Part shown: piece by piece, positions 41,670 to 53,488 of the stretch
Layout of the letters: each line of letters begins with the position of its first letter
How positions within the stretch are numbered: position 1 is the first letter of the stretch
Source of the DNA: Myripristis murdjan
Taxonomy: Eukaryota; Chordata; Actinopteri; Holocentriformes; Holocentridae
Assembly: GCF_902150065.1 (NCBI RefSeq)
Contig: NC_043990.1
Location: 2,829,890 to 2,893,889, forward strand
Length of the DNA: 64,000 nucleotides
Direction of reading: 5' to 3'
Translations under genes and position numbers: made by a program
Notes under the pieces: model-generated
Databases searched by the model: none
The model's input: the letters and a program-made list of their open reading frames with translations, nothing else
Told to the model about the DNA's origin: nothing

Positions 41670-41879
41670 GATGAGAACATATCATCTTGTTGATAGTGTC
41701 AGTGTCAGTTTTCCCTCTGAGCTTCAAACAGCCACCTCCCACCTCAACAAGCTGAAAGTTCCCCCAAATGAAGAGGACAGTTCCAGTGAAGAAGCCCAAT
41801 CAGAAACATTCAAAGCACAACAACATGGAGCAAAGTGAGCTGCCCTGATGCCGACCCCCAAACCACTGCTGAATGATCC

Positions 41880-42562
41880 AAACAGCTGATCCCCCACACA
41901 TCAACATCCATTCACTGACCACACAGCAAAACGTCACATACACATCAGTAACAATGTATGCTGAGGATAATACCAATAGTGCAATCAAATGTCTGTTAAA
42001 CAGATTACATGCTACATTAGTGTTGTGTCACTGTTCAGTGTGCTTATGGCTGTGGGATAAAAACTGTTCCAGAATCGTGTGGTGCGTGTTTTGATGGATC
42101 TGTATCTTCTGCCAGATGGCAAAAGTTCAAAAAGGTGGTGGGCAGGGTGGAAAGGATCCTTGATTATGCTGTGTGACTTCTGCAAACAGCGAAGAAGAAG
42201 ATTAATAGTGCCATTCCTTTAAATTTATGTCATTGTTCAAATTAGCACTCCCATATGCTGATGATATATATTTTTTATTTTTATAATTGTGAATAATGAG
42301 CACAATGAGAGCAAGTTTTCTCCAGTAATAAAAGCAGTAACAAAGCATATGAAAAATGCTTGGCCTAATCACTATTATGCCTGGGAAGCATTATTCTGAA
42401 TTAAATGAAGCTTTCCTGAAGTTTGACACCCTCATTTACATTTTGAAATCTTACAGTATGTGTGCCAGCTGAACCTAAAATCCACTCCTCCATCCCTGTG
42501 CTTTAATATCAGTGTTTATCAGGAATAAAGACACAACTTATTTGTTAAAAAGTTTTTTTTAT
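41880..42562. repeat. V-C intergenic block shared with cluster 3
   Basis: 41880-42200 matches 54310-54640 closely (GCAAAACGTCACATACACATC, GATCTGTATCTTCTGCCAGA). The following C 3' flank is shared by all clusters. AATAAA for C2 is at 42558-42563 on the minus strand. No gene called. Confidence 0.6.
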
Positions 42563-42627
42563 TATTATTTTAACATATATAGAGTATCTGCATTACAGCA
42601 AGAAAAATAACTGATTATTTAAAGATT

Positions 42628-42631
<4 letters not shown>

Positions 42632-42687
<56 letters not shown>
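42632..42687. repeat. GA microsatellite in the C2 3' UTR
   Basis: Longest of the three GA tracts beside the C genes. Confidence 0.9.
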
Positions 42688-42691
<4 letters not shown>

Positions 42692-42762
42692 TGAGGCAGA
42701 GTGCAGAGTGAGAGCAGCTGCAGAGTGAAACCAGTAGCAGAAGTCCCAGTGAGTCAGGTCAG

Positions 42763-43091
42763 TTACTGGGGACACTGGTCTCTCCTCAGTGTCTCGGTCT
42801 GTGGAGACTGGGAGCCCTGGGTGGCCTCACAGGTGACAGAGCCCAGCTTCCTCCACTGGTCTGCAGTGAGCCTCAGGGTGCTGCTCCAGCTGTAGAGGCC
42901 GTCCTTCTCCAGCACCCCGGGGCTCCTGCTCTGCTCCCAGCTGCTGCTGCTGCTGCTGCTGCCGTCCACCTTCCAGGCCAGCCTCCAGTCTGAGGGGAAG
43001 CCCTTGTTGGCCAGGCACATGAGCGTGGCCTTCCCCTGCTGCAGCTCCTCTCTGGAGGGGGGCAGCACCGTCAGGGTGGGAGGGGCGTCAC
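42763..43091 (-). CDS. IgL kappa-like constant domain C2
   Basis: A 329-nt exon, same structure as C1: 108 residues, CCTAG acceptor, first two bases completing the J codon. Cys25, Trp39, Cys87 and Cys106 are present, and the C-terminus reads [16 protein letters not shown]. The seven-Ser AGC run is kept. It is almost identical to C1 and C3, which points to recent duplication or ongoing conversion. J2a and J2b lie upstream on the same strand. Confidence 0.94.
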
Positions 43092-44091
43092 CTAGGAGAC
43101 ACCAATCAGCTTAGAGGGCGGGAAATAAGCAGCTGGCAGTCAGTCAGCGGGCGGTTGGACACCTTTACTGTGTGAGAGTCCATTTTCCCCTTTAAGGACT
43201 TTCTGTCAGATGGTTTTTATGCTCCAGCAGTCACTCACTCACACCCTGTTTCACTTCCCTTTAAGAAGCCTCTCATGCACATCAGCACAGAGAGTGCTCA
43301 TATGAACACAAATACATCAATATACATAACAGATGAAAATAAAGATATTTTATCAATCATCCCTTATGCTATGTTTCTTCAATTAATTTTATGAATAGAA
43401 ACAAACTCAAAATTTCACAATTTTCAAACTTACGGTGAATTTATTATTTGTTTTCAGCACAAATTGTGTTTTGTAAAAAGTTAGAATGAATGCACACTAA
43501 AATAGTGGCAGTATTGAAGAATTCTGAACGGGAGCATCTATAACGGAAATAAATTTTTTTTAATTATTTTCAGCCACAAAATTAGAGTTACAAAATTCTG
43601 TTTATCAAAACTGATTTCAAGCAGCAAACACACAAAGTATTATATCAAATTATTATCATCCCATATGTTAAAAAAAATACATGAGATGAAATTAAGAATC
43701 TGAAATTTGGATACATTTTCAGATTTTGATCTTAATCCCCACTCTGTTCAAATTAGTTTTCATTCAGCTTCACATGTCACGTAAAAATACTAAAATAAAA
43801 TCAATGTGGTCAAACAGTTTGAAGGAACCAAAGCTTTGAATTCAACTTTTTTAACTTTGAAGCTGGTCAGTTTTAAACATTTTTCACAATTTATAATGAA
43901 AAGTCGAAAGAAGTACTGAGTCAAACTAAGTGGTTAAGGAGAAAAACAGGCAAGAAGAAATAATGACTGTAAGTGATGGAAATGAACAAAATACATGTTA
44001 AAACCAACCACTAACACTCATACAGAAGAATAAAAGTAACCCAGCAGCAGTAACACATTACATGATATTTAATATTTGTGCAGAAACTTAC
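43092..44091 (-). other. J-C intron, cluster 2, with shared block
   Basis: Holds the conserved block at about 43196-43310 (CTTTCTGTCAGATGG to CACATCAGCACAG). Otherwise AT-rich. Donor of J2a at 44086-44091. Confidence 0.6.
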
Positions 44092-44129
44092 TTCCAACAT
44101 CCAGTCTGGTTCCTCCACCAAAAGTCCTC
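44092..44129 (-). CDS. IgL J segment J2a
   Basis: 38-nt [13 protein letters not shown] plus the split Ser codon; GTAAG donor. FGGG intact. Its first codon is Arg where J1b and J3a have Trp. Confidence 0.92.
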
Positions 44130-44168
44130 CACAGTGATACAAACTCATTGAGCCGCCGTACAAAAACC
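44130..44168 (-). other. J2a 23-RSS
   Basis: Heptamer CACTGTG, 23-bp spacer, nonamer GGTTTTTGT (complement of 44160-44168). Confidence 0.92.
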
Positions 44169-44519
44169 TCTGACTGTAGAGAGACACGGCTCTCTCACTT
44201 TGTCAGAGAAAGCAACAACTACAAGCCCTCAAGATGCCACTTTAAAGAAATAATCTGGAATAAATGCTTTCTTTTTTTGTTCTAATGAACGTCATTGAAA
44301 ATAACTTAAATTAACTCAATTAAAGAAATTTGATCGATCGTTTGGATTCAGTTTTTCAAATTCTGCTCTGATTTCACTACTTAGAGATCACTGTTGGCTT
44401 AAAATAAGATATTAACATGGAAAATCAAGTACAGGAGTTTGTTTCATTAGTTGCAAATAATATGAAAAAATGAATATTTTTCTAATGGATTGGTAAGAAC
44501 ATGAAATAATTAAACTTAC

Positions 44520-44557
44520 TTCCAACATCCAGTCTGGTTCCTCCACCAAAAGTGTAC
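44520..44557 (-). CDS. IgL J segment J2b
   Basis: 38-nt [13 protein letters not shown] plus the split Ser codon; GTAAG donor at 44514-44519. Same sequence as J3b. Confidence 0.92.
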
Positions 44558-44596
44558 CACAGTGATACAAACTCATTGAGCCGCCGTACAAAAACC
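44558..44596 (-). other. J2b 23-RSS
   Basis: Heptamer CACTGTG, 23-bp spacer, nonamer GGTTTTTGT (complement of 44588-44596). Confidence 0.92.
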
Positions 44597-44837
44597 TCTG
44601 ACTGTAGAGAGACACGGCTCTCTCACTTTGAAAACAACAAACTCTCCTCAGTCTCAGCCACCAAAACTGACCAGCTGATGGAACAATCAGCTAAACTATC
44701 AAACTGGACCAATTTTAAACTCTAATCAATTTGATTTTTGCAGCATCTTGTTAAACTTGTAAAGTGATATTCATGTATCTCCAAGTCAATAAAACAGAAA
44801 AACATTTTGAAAACATCTTTAGAATCATCAAACTAAA

Positions 44838-45470
44838 CTTCATTCATTCATTTATTCATTCATTTTTTGCCTCTTTTCTGGACTCGGGTTGTGGCGGCAG
44901 CGAGCTGAGAAGGTCAGCCCAAACGACCTTTTCCAGGGCCACATCCAGCAGCTCCTCCTGGGGGATCCCAAGGTTTTTCCTGGCCAGCTGGGATACATAA
45001 TCTCCTCCCAGCATGTCCTGGGTCTTCCCTATGGCCTCTTCCCAGGTGGTCGTGCCCAGAACACCTCCACCGGGAGGTGACCAGGAGGTGACCAGGAGCC
45101 GTCCTGACGAGATGCCTGAACCACCTCAGCCAACTCCTTTCAATGTGGAGGAGCAGCGGCTCTACTGTGAACTCCTCACACTATCCCTAAGGGTGCACCC
45201 GGCCACCCTGCAGAGGAAATTGTGCCGCTTGTACCTGCGATTTCATTCTTTCGGTTACAACCCGTAGCTTGTGACCATGGCCTTGGACTTAGAGCTGCTG
45301 ATCCTCATCCTGACCACTTCACTCTTGGCTGCAAACTGCCTCAGTGCATGCTGAGAGGTCACAGGCTGATGAGGCCAACAGGACCACATCATCTGAAAAG
45401 AACAGGGACGAAATCCTGTGGTCAACAAAGTGACTGTGCATTGAAATCCTGTCCATGAAGATCACAGACA
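44838..45470 (-). mobile_element. 5'-truncated LINE, C-terminal end of ORF2
   Basis: On the minus strand one frame reads WEEAIGKTQDMLGGDYVSQL then ARKNLGIPQEELLDVALEKV, which resembles the C-terminal region (RDYVSRLAWERLGVP type) of an abundant teleost LINE. The 3' tail is a GAAT/ATTC simple repeat at 44838-44865. The part beyond about 45250 has frame changes. The family (Rex1-like or other) is uncertain. Confidence 0.6.
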
Positions 45471-45734
45471 GAAGACAAGGAGCAGCCCCAAACTAAACTA
45501 AACTAACTGAAACATCATTGTAGATGTATCATGTCTAAGAATTTGTTTGAATTGGTTTGAAAAATCCTTGGTTTGTTAATATGGGAATCCTTACAGATAT
45601 TGTTTGTCATGTCTTTTCTCATGATGGTGAATTAGATCACAATAACATTTTCAACACAGTGAATAAAGCCTAAATTGATGGAATATAACTGGATGAATGT
45701 GACATGAATATTGTGCTAATCCCAGGGTCTCATG

Positions 45735-46315
45735 CCCCTTTTCCACCAAAAAGAACCTGATGCTAGTTCGGTTTTGGTGCTAGAGCCGGTGCTTAACTAG
45801 TTCCAACAAGAAGCAGTTTGCTTTTCCATCGGCCACGAGCCAAGCGGAGCCAAATCAGAGCCACGTCAATACGTCAGCGGAAAACGTGATCACGTGGGTG
45901 TGCGAGACACTCACTTGGAATAACAGTAACCAACATGGACGACAAATGGACGTAGCGATGCAAATACTGCTTGTGTCTTTACAAGCCTACACTGTAATCA
46001 AGAAGTGAAAAACACAATTATTGCTGCCTACCTGTCATATTCGTGGCCGGAACGAATGACGACGAAGTTTAGCGATACGTTTATAGTGTTTGCTGTTCCC
46101 ATTTGGGTCTGTAACCCCGCCCACCAATGACGTGGTGGGCCGCGTCATTGGTTCTTTGTCTGGCTCCTGTTTAGCCCCTGCTTGAAGTTGGTGCTTGCCT
46201 GGAACCGGTTTGGAACCAGTTTGGCCGGTGCTTGGGCGGTGGAAAAACAAAGAACTGGTGCTAAGTCAGGCACTGGCTCTGAACCAGCCCTGGAACCTCT
46301 TTGGTGCAAAAGGGG
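45735..46315. mobile_element. MITE with CCCCTTTTCCACCAAA ends
   Basis: Left CCCCTTTTCCACCAAA and right TTTGGTGCAAAAGGGG are imperfect inverted repeats; inside are mirrored GGTGCTAGAGCCGGTGCTTA-like motifs. Non-coding, 581 bp. The target duplication is not clear. Confidence 0.65.
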
Positions 46316-46426
46316 TGAGAGTCTTCTTAAGATCAGAGAGTTCTGCTGTGCCTGGAAAAATCCTCATGGACAGAGTGTTGTTCAGCTTCCTGAACTGAGG
46401 CTGAATGGAGCACAGCAAGATGTGCA

Positions 46427-46430
<4 letters not shown>

Positions 46431-46495
<65 letters not shown>
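46431..46495. repeat. TG microsatellite
   Basis: Uninterrupted TG tract of about 32 units. Confidence 0.93.
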
Positions 46496-46862
46496 CCCTG
46501 GGTCGAGGGAGGGCCCTCTAACCTGTAAATAATGTGCTGGGGGCTTTGGAGATCATGTGGTCCTGAGCAGGAACAAGCCACATGGTGGCGCTGGTTGGGA
46601 AGTCGACTCTCAGCAGGTTGGAGGTCGGCATGAAAAGGTCAAATATGAACAGAACTGGGTCCTGAGTCACGGAGCAGGATCAGTGATTGAGCGAGCTGAC
46701 TTGTAGCTTCAACCTGGTTTAACAGGGTCACGGACGAGGCTCACCTCAAGCCCAGCTGGGTTGCCATGGTAACTGATGTCACAGAACTAACCTGCTGCGG
46801 CTCGGTTTTTGTCCAGGCTTTCTGATCCAAACAGGTAAAGGCTCAACCAATCAGCTGACCAT
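46496..46862. other. Host flank between J2b and V7
   Basis: Contains GTTGCCATGGTAACTGATG and related pieces shared with 11930 and 57355. No gene. Confidence 0.4.
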
Positions 46863-47180
46863 CTATGTATTTTCTTTTTTTCAGACATTAAGGTTTATTT
46901 ATTTACCTGACATGTTTCGGCGTTTGACTTCCGCCTTCATCAGAGTGTCACTGGGTGTTGGTGTGACGCATCTTTATCAGCTGTTGTTTTTTGGAAGGCG
47001 TGACCAACCTGTCAGATTTTGACAGGTCGGTCACGCCTTCTGCTGACCGCTCGCCCCCTGCAGGATGCCGCTCCAGGTGTGGGAGAGCCAGTGACACTCT
47101 GATGAAGGCGGAAGTCAAACGCCAAAACATGTCAGGTAAATAAATAAACCTTAAATGTCTGAAAAAAAGAAAATACATAG
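46863..47180. mobile_element. Foldback element with ~92-bp inverted repeats
   Basis: The left arm from CTATGTATTTTCTTTTTTTC to GAGTGTCACTGG is mirrored by CCAGTGACACTCTGATG to AAAATACATAG. Between them is a second palindrome built on GAAGGCGTGACC and GGTCACGCCTTC. The whole 318 bp could form one hairpin. Non-coding. Confidence 0.85.
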
Positions 47181-47672
47181 AAGATCTAAGTAAGAGAAGA
47201 CATAATGAACTCAATCAAACAATCAGCTGACCAATCAGCTGTTTGGAGAGATGCAGTGATCATTCCTACAGGATCCCAGTAAGGACAAAAATGCAGTTTT
47301 CAAATGGAGGCAACAGTTGACCTTCCATACGGTGTGTGATGTTCAGAGGAAGACGGGAACACACCAGGAGAATCACTTTTGTCTTTAATGTAAACTGAAA
47401 TACTTTATCAAGCGCTGTGATTGAATTTTCCGAGTTTGACTGAACAACAGCATTTCTGAACTCAAAAAACAGCTAAAAAAAAAAAACAAACAAACAGAAA
47501 GTCCACTTTGTAAATGTGAAAAAATGGGGAAAAAGTAGGAATGTCTTAAATTTCAAATGATTACAAAAAATTAACAAAATTTGTTCTGAATTTGTATCTG
47601 TCTAACAAAGTCTCTAGTGCTTTACTGTCTCTGCAGCTGTTGAGTCAGATCAGTTCCTCTCCAGCTGAGGGA

Positions 47673-47700
47673 GGTTTTTGTATGACGTTGTTTCACTGTG
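47673..47700 (-). other. V7 12-RSS
   Basis: Heptamer CACAGTG (complement of 47694-47700), spacer AAACAACGTCAT, nonamer ACAAAAACC (complement of 47673-47681). Confidence 0.93.
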
Positions 47701-48260
47701 TGATCGGGGTGTAACCCTGCTGACAGTAGTAAACTCCTGAATCTTCAGCCTGGACTCCACTGATGGTCAGAGTGAAGTCAGTCCCAGATCCACTTCCACT
47801 AAAATGACTTGAAACTCCAGACTGAAGGGTTGTGGCATAATAAATCAGGAGTTTAGGAGCTTGTCCAGGTTTCTGAAGGTACCAGTTGAGGTAGCTCCCA
47901 ACACTTGTACTGGCTTTACATCTGATAGAGACAGTCTGTCCTGGACTAACAGACTGAGATCCAGGAGACTGAGTCAGAGTGATTTCTCCTGATGAATCTG
48001 GAAAATATCCAAAAGAGCAGAAGGGTTATTGAGACAAATACAGCTTGGAGAAAGATGATGAATATGAAAAGAGGAGGATTTCTTTAACATGGAGAACAGA
48101 TGGAAGAAGGTGAATGCTGCTGGTCTCAGTGTTTCTCCATCACAGCAGAAGATGATTGTGGTAAAGCTGGTTGCATCCTGAAGCCAAGTTTTCAGAAGAG
48201 AGTCTCACCCTGAACAAGGAGCCCCAGGGTGCCCAGCAGGAGAATCTGTGACATCATCAT
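47701..48260 (-). CDS. IgL kappa-like V segment, family B (V7)
   Basis: The leader exon is 48260-48209, and the V exon 47997-47701 is open. It reads [15 protein letters not shown], Cys in [43 protein letters not shown] and [10 protein letters not shown]. The octamer-like ATGCAAAC is at 48356-48363. It has the same orientation as J2a and J2b, so joining is deletional, over about 3 kb. It stands head to head with V8, separated by the 1.5-kb shared spacer. Nothing suggests loss of function. Confidence 0.93.
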
Positions 48261-49733
48261 TGTGCTGCCGGCGTGTCAGTGGCTCTGAAAGGCCTGGACA
48301 GCCACTGATCAACACTGGCCTCTTAACGGGTGGAGAGCAGAGAGGCAGGACACATATGCAAACACACACAACTATTTGAATGATCCTCCAGGGAACAGCG
48401 GACCCCCAAAACCTTGCTGAGAAGATAGAGGTGACTGTGAATAACAAAGGTCTTTCACATCTGAGCGGCAACAGAGAAAAACTGCTGAAGACAAGTGACT
48501 CATGACGAGGATAATGTGTTGAGAAACACCATGGTGAGAAGCTGGAATAGTGACTCCAATGCTGAAGGAACGGCTGGAGAAGCAGCTTGATTTAGGACGT
48601 GGAGGATTTGCCGTCAGTGTGAATGGAACCAGGGGCAGGTAGCTAGGTGAGCGCTTTCTGAGCTGAAGAGCAGATCAGAAAGAGCAGGAATCTCAGATCT
48701 TTAAAGGGAGAGACAGTTTGCCAGGCTTTCAGATGGACTGAGAGACGGATCCATCTGATGAATAAACATGAGGTCGGTGGGTTTGATTGGTCTCTGTCCA
48801 TTTCAGTGAGAAGACCAGAACATTGTGAGGAGAACAACAGGTGGAATATGCAGGGGGAAGCAGACAGGTGGAACTCTATGGTTGAGGCTCTGAATATGGA
48901 AGATGTAAGAAAAGTGAAGGAGGCCAGCAGAAACTTGGCTTGAGTGTGTGGGCGTTATGTGGGCGGTGTCAGCCTCAGGGAATAATGTTGATAGAAATGG
49001 AGAGAAGAAGCAGTGTTGAGAGAAAGATTATGGGAAGGCAAAACGGACTCCTGATGTTGGAGGCCTCTATAGAGCAGAGACATTTTGGGCCGTCTGGATG
49101 AGGCTTGGAGCAGCAGTCAGCTGCTTGGAGAAGAAGCTGATGCTCCTGAAGCATCAGGCTTTAAGGAGTTTCTGTCAGATGGTTTTTATGCTCCAGCAGT
49201 CACTCACTCACACACTGTGTCACTTCCCTTTAAGAAGCCTCTCATGCACATCAGCATACAAACATGTTATTATCTCAAAAACCTTTACATTCCACTGGAA
49301 ATGAATAGAGCAAATATTTGACAATATTTTTTGGAAATTGTAATCAGTATCAGTTGTGAAAACTTATTTTATTTCAAGATGTGGAAGAAAAATAGAAGAA
49401 AACCCGATTTTAAATACAGGTTTGGATTTGACTATGTTCAAGGAAAGGTCAAAGTAAATGTACACTAATAAAGTGTTTGATTGTTTTTTTAATCTGAAAT
49501 AAGCAGCAATGAGGTAGTATGTTAAAATCACTGGTTATTGATTAACATCCTGATGAGAGTAATGTGTTTCCCTGTTGCAGTGGGTCAGAGCATTTCCATA
49601 GAGAGCCACTTTGCATCAGCAGCACCATGCTCCAGTGCTCTGGGAGAGTTTATAGTCCTGAGCGTTGAAGACTGGATGACTGACAGCTGTCCTTCATGAC
49701 AACAGAAGCCCCAGAAATCGTCCTCATCCAAAC
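48261..49733. other. Divergent V7/V8 spacer
   Basis: Two-way spacer with the family B promoter at its left and the family A promoter at its right (octamer 49609-49616, TATA-like 49649-49655). It holds the 61-codon block (48758-48943) and the shared intron-type block (about 49165-49270). Confidence 0.6.
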
Positions 49734-50243
49734 ATGACTTTGAGCTCCATCCTCATCTGGACTCTCCTCTGCTGCTGCTTGACAGGTAAAGTCCAGAGAA
49801 TCAAAGTCCTCTCCTCTATGAAGATCCGTCCCTCTGAAATGAAGCGGAGAAAAGCATGATGCTGCTTTGTGTTTTTGTCTGTGTGTCCTCAGAGTCCAGA
49901 GGCCAGGTCACAGTGACTCAGCCTGGAGCAGTGAGGGCTGCTCTGGGAGCCTCCGCCACCATCACATGTAAAACCAGCCAGGATGTTCATGTTGGTACTG
50001 ACTATGATGATGATGCTAATGCTTTTAAGGTAGACCTTCTATTTTGGTACCAACAGAGAGATAGAGAAGTTCCTAAACTCCTCATTTACTTCGCTAATAC
50101 TCGAGAATCAGGTATTCCAGATCGTTTTACAGGCAGTGGATCAAGGAGTGACTTCACTCTGACCATCAGTGGAGTCCAGGCTGAAGATGCAGCAGTTTAC
50201 TACTGTCAGAGTTACCACAATATCAACAGTCAGCGTCTGTTCA
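49734..50243 (+). CDS. IgL kappa-like V segment, family A, long acidic CDR1 (V8)
   Basis: The leader exon is 49734-49785 and the V exon 49893-50243, both open. It reads [20 protein letters not shown], Cys, then 25 residues including [12 protein letters not shown] before Trp, [28 protein letters not shown] and [18 protein letters not shown]1 resembles a DxDxD calcium loop with Ala in the usual Gly position. The RSS heptamer is CATAGTG, so the gene may recombine poorly despite an intact frame. Its 3' part is the best match to the converted tract in V2. Confidence 0.93.
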
Positions 50244-50271
50244 CATAGTGAAAAAGCGTCGTACAAAAACC
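50244..50271 (+). other. V8 12-RSS with damaged heptamer
   Basis: CATAGTG at 50244-50250; the third base, part of the near-invariant CAC, is changed. Spacer AAAAAGCGTCGT and nonamer ACAAAAACC (50263-50271) are normal. Confidence 0.93.
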
Positions 50272-50349
50272 TCCCTCAGTCAGACTGAACAGAAACTGAA
50301 GTGACTGCTGCAGCTGGAAGCTACTGCAGGGACTGATACAGTTCACTGA

Positions 50350-50350
<1 letters not shown>

Positions 50351-50386
<36 letters not shown>
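50351..50386. repeat. CA microsatellite 3' of V8
   Basis: CA tract at the conserved site. Confidence 0.9.
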
Positions 50387-50387
<1 letters not shown>

Positions 50388-50828
50388 TTGATTAGAACAT
50401 ATCTTGTTGATAGTGTCAGCGTCAGTTTTCCCTCTGAGCTTCAAACAGCCACCTCCCACCTCAACAAGCTGAAAGTTCCCCCAAATGAAGAGGACAGTTC
50501 CAGTGAAGAAGCCCAATCAGAAACATTCAAAGCACAACAACATGGAGCAAAGTGAGCTGCCCTGATGACGACCCCCAAACCACTGCTGAATGACAGCTTG
50601 AAGTCTCTGAAAGTCCATTTTCATGTCATAGTGGAATGAATGGAAACCAATGGCCGTAATAAAAGGGAGTAAAAATGATATGCGAGTTCTTAAATACCAC
50701 GGCTTGCTTTGGGAAAAGAGCAGCAGGAACATGTTGAAGATTTGACACTGAACATTCAGAGTCACTGGGATGGTCCTTTAAGGCCTCATGTCTACTCATG
50801 AGAAGTTGAGTTCAACTGGCCAACTGTA

Positions 50829-50894
50829 ATTGGCTGATCTGTGGTTCCAGCCGGGTAATGTCACCACCTGTTGTGCTTTGCAGCAGATGACATC
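50829..50894. promoter_or_regulatory. Palindromic module, copy 3, left part
   Basis: ATTGGCTG through CAGCAGATGACATC. The right arm is displaced to 52626-52647 by the LINE at 50895-52625. Confidence 0.5.
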
Positions 50895-52625
50895 CACTGC
50901 TCAAAAAGCCCACACTTGACCCCAATGTCTTGGCCAACTACAGCCCTATATCCAACCTCCCCTTCCTATTTAAGGTGCTGGAAAAGGTAGTGGCGGCCCA
51001 ACTCCACAACCATCTCACATCCAACAGTCTTTATGAGAAGTTCCAGCCTGGTTTTCGCCCTGGCCACAGCACTGAAACCACTCTGGTCAGTGTGACAAAC
51101 GACAAACGACTTGCTGATGACGGCTGATGCTGGCCCACCATCTCTCCTCATCCTCCTCGACCTCTCAGCAGCATTCGACACCATTGACCACCAGATTCTC
51201 CTACATTGCCTTCACTCCACCATTGGACTTTCTGACTCTGCCTTGTCCTGGTTCACATCATATCTTACTAACCGTACGGAACACGTCTCCCTGGGTGCAG
51301 CAAAGTCGGACACTCTCCCTGTCACCTGCGGTGTCCCCCAAGGATCTGTCCTTGGCCCCACCCTTTTCACCCTCTACATGCTCCCCCTTGGCAGTGTCAT
51401 CAGCCGACATGGAATATCTTTCCATTGCTACGCTGATGACACCCAACTCTACCTCAAAACCGACCCCACCCCCTCTGCAGCCCTGTCATCATCCACACTT
51501 AACACCTGCCTCGAGGAGATAAAGGCGTGGATAACGGCTAACTTCCTTCAACTAAACAGTTCAAAGACTGAAGCCATTCTAGTTGGCACCCCACACCAGA
51601 TCCGCTCATCAGCTGTCATCAGCATCACCTTTTCCAGTCTTGACATTCACCTCTCATCCTCTGTTACCAACCTGGGTGTGAGAATTGATCCTCACCTCAC
51701 ATTTGAGACTCACATTAAACACCTGTGCAAGACCTCCTTCTTTCACCTCAGGAACATTGCTAAACTCCGCCCCACGCTCACTCTGTCAGATGCTGAAAAG
51801 CTGGTCCACGCCTTTGTCTCCTCTAGGTTGGACTGAGATTGACCACTTCTCATTGGGATCCCCAGCAAGAACATCCAGCAGCGGCAGTATGTTCAAAACA
51901 GTGCAGCCAGGATCCTGATGCGTGTGCAGAAGCATGAGCACATTACACCCACCCTCAAATCACTCCACTGGCTCCCTGTTCAGCAAAGGATAGAGTATAA
52001 GGTCTCCCTACTGTCCCACCAGTGCCTCTATGGCACTGTCCCCCTTTACCTCAAGGAACTGCTTACCCCTCACTCCTCCACACGCCACCTCCGCTCTGGG
52101 CAAGCCAACCTCCTCAAACCTTCTAGGACCAGACTCCGAACGATGGGTGACCGTGCCTTCTGCTCCGCTGCTCCTAGTCTGTGGAATGCTCTTCCTGACC
52201 ATCTAAGGGCACCACAGACTGTGGATGCTTTGAAGAAAGGCCTGAAAACCTTTTCAGTAAAGCATTTGGTTAGACTGTCTCCTACCCTAGCCCTCTGTGG
52301 CCTGTAAATATTGTCCAGCTGTTGTTTAGCGTTGTATTTTTAAACCATGTTGCTCTCCAGCCTCCTGTGCTTTTTTCTTGTTTTTCTTTTGCTTTTGTTA
52401 AGTTCCTACTAAGTACTATGTACTGTGTTTCTATCTTAGTTTAAATGCTGTATTAGTTTAAATGTTTTTATGCACTGTAAGCACTTTGAGATCATTTGTT
52501 TGATATAAAGCGCTACAAAAATTATTATTATTATAATTATTATTATTATTATCATTAGTATTATTGTTGTTACCATTATTATTATTATTATTATTATTAT
52601 TGTTATTGTTATTGTTGTTGTTGTT
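50895..52625 (+). mobile_element. 5'-truncated L2-like LINE
   Basis: Flanked by ACATC on both sides (50890-50894, 52626-52630), which fits target-primed insertion; the intact site is seen at 31865-31947 and 33887-33969. It encodes reverse transcriptase pieces: NYSPISNLPFLFKVLEKVV, LDLSAAFDTIDH, GVPQGSVLGP, YADDTQLY, and a C-terminal region ending near 52307 (SLHWLPVQQRIEYKV). There is a frame change near 51110 and a damaged stretch near 51836, so it is dead. It ends in ATT/GTT simple repeats (52517-52625). Confidence 0.88.
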
Positions 52626-52744
52626 ACATCACCTGGAACCAGCCAATAGCATGTCACCGATTCAGTGTCCTGATGTCCGCCAGCAGATGTCAGGCCTCAC
52701 ACACATTTGGTTTTGGGGTTTGAAGACTTTAAGATTGATTTATT

Positions 52745-53130
52745 TTTTCTTTCCCTCATCTTTATCCACATTCTGCTCAAGTTAGTTTTCACTGAGCTCA
52801 GAATTTCAGGTTAAAAAGTGAAATGTACCAATCAGTATAGTATAACACAGTAAAGGAAGTAATGCTCTTTTCACTCTTTACTGACATGTAAGTTGTTGAC
52901 TTTTCTCAGTTTGTCCACAATGTGTAACGAAAAGTGTAATAAAGCAGCTGTGAGTCAGACATCATGGTGAAAACAGGAAACAGGATTTAATGAATCAAAT
53001 GATATTTAACATGTATGCAGAAATTGTGTTTTCCAACAATAATCAGTTTTGTTTCTCCACTGAAAGTCTAGAGAGCGACTGATTCATTGAAAACCTCATG
53101 GTTGTCTCGAAGACACGGCTCTCTCACTGT
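52745..53130 (-). pseudogene. Relic J segment, second copy
   Basis: Parallel to 32041-32430: J-C intron remnant (TTCTGCTCAAGTTAGTTTTC), then 53016-53130 with a decayed J region (TTCCAACAATAATCAGTTTTG, CCACTGAAAGTC) and the shared flank ACACGGCTCTCTCACTGTG. No usable RSS, donor or C exon. Confidence 0.72.
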
Positions 53131-53488
53131 GAAAGGAATGACCTGACCGAAATTCATATATGTTTGTGAAAATTGGCTGATATAATTAAGTTTAAAATCT
53201 ATCAAACTGTGTCACAATGACACAAAACAGAAGACATTCTTGAAGTAAACATGTCAAGCCAAATGTAAATATAAACTGTTGTTATTAAAATGTCAGTAAA
53301 GAGTCAATGGAGAATAATGTGTGTCCTTGTTGGAGTGGGTCAGAGCATTTCCATAGAGAGCCACTTTGCATCAGCAGCACCATGCTCCAGTGCTCTGGGA
53401 GAGTTTATAGTCCTGAGAGTTGAAGACTGGATGACTGACAGCTGTCCTTCATGACAACAGAAGCCCCAGAAATCCTCCTCATCCAAAC

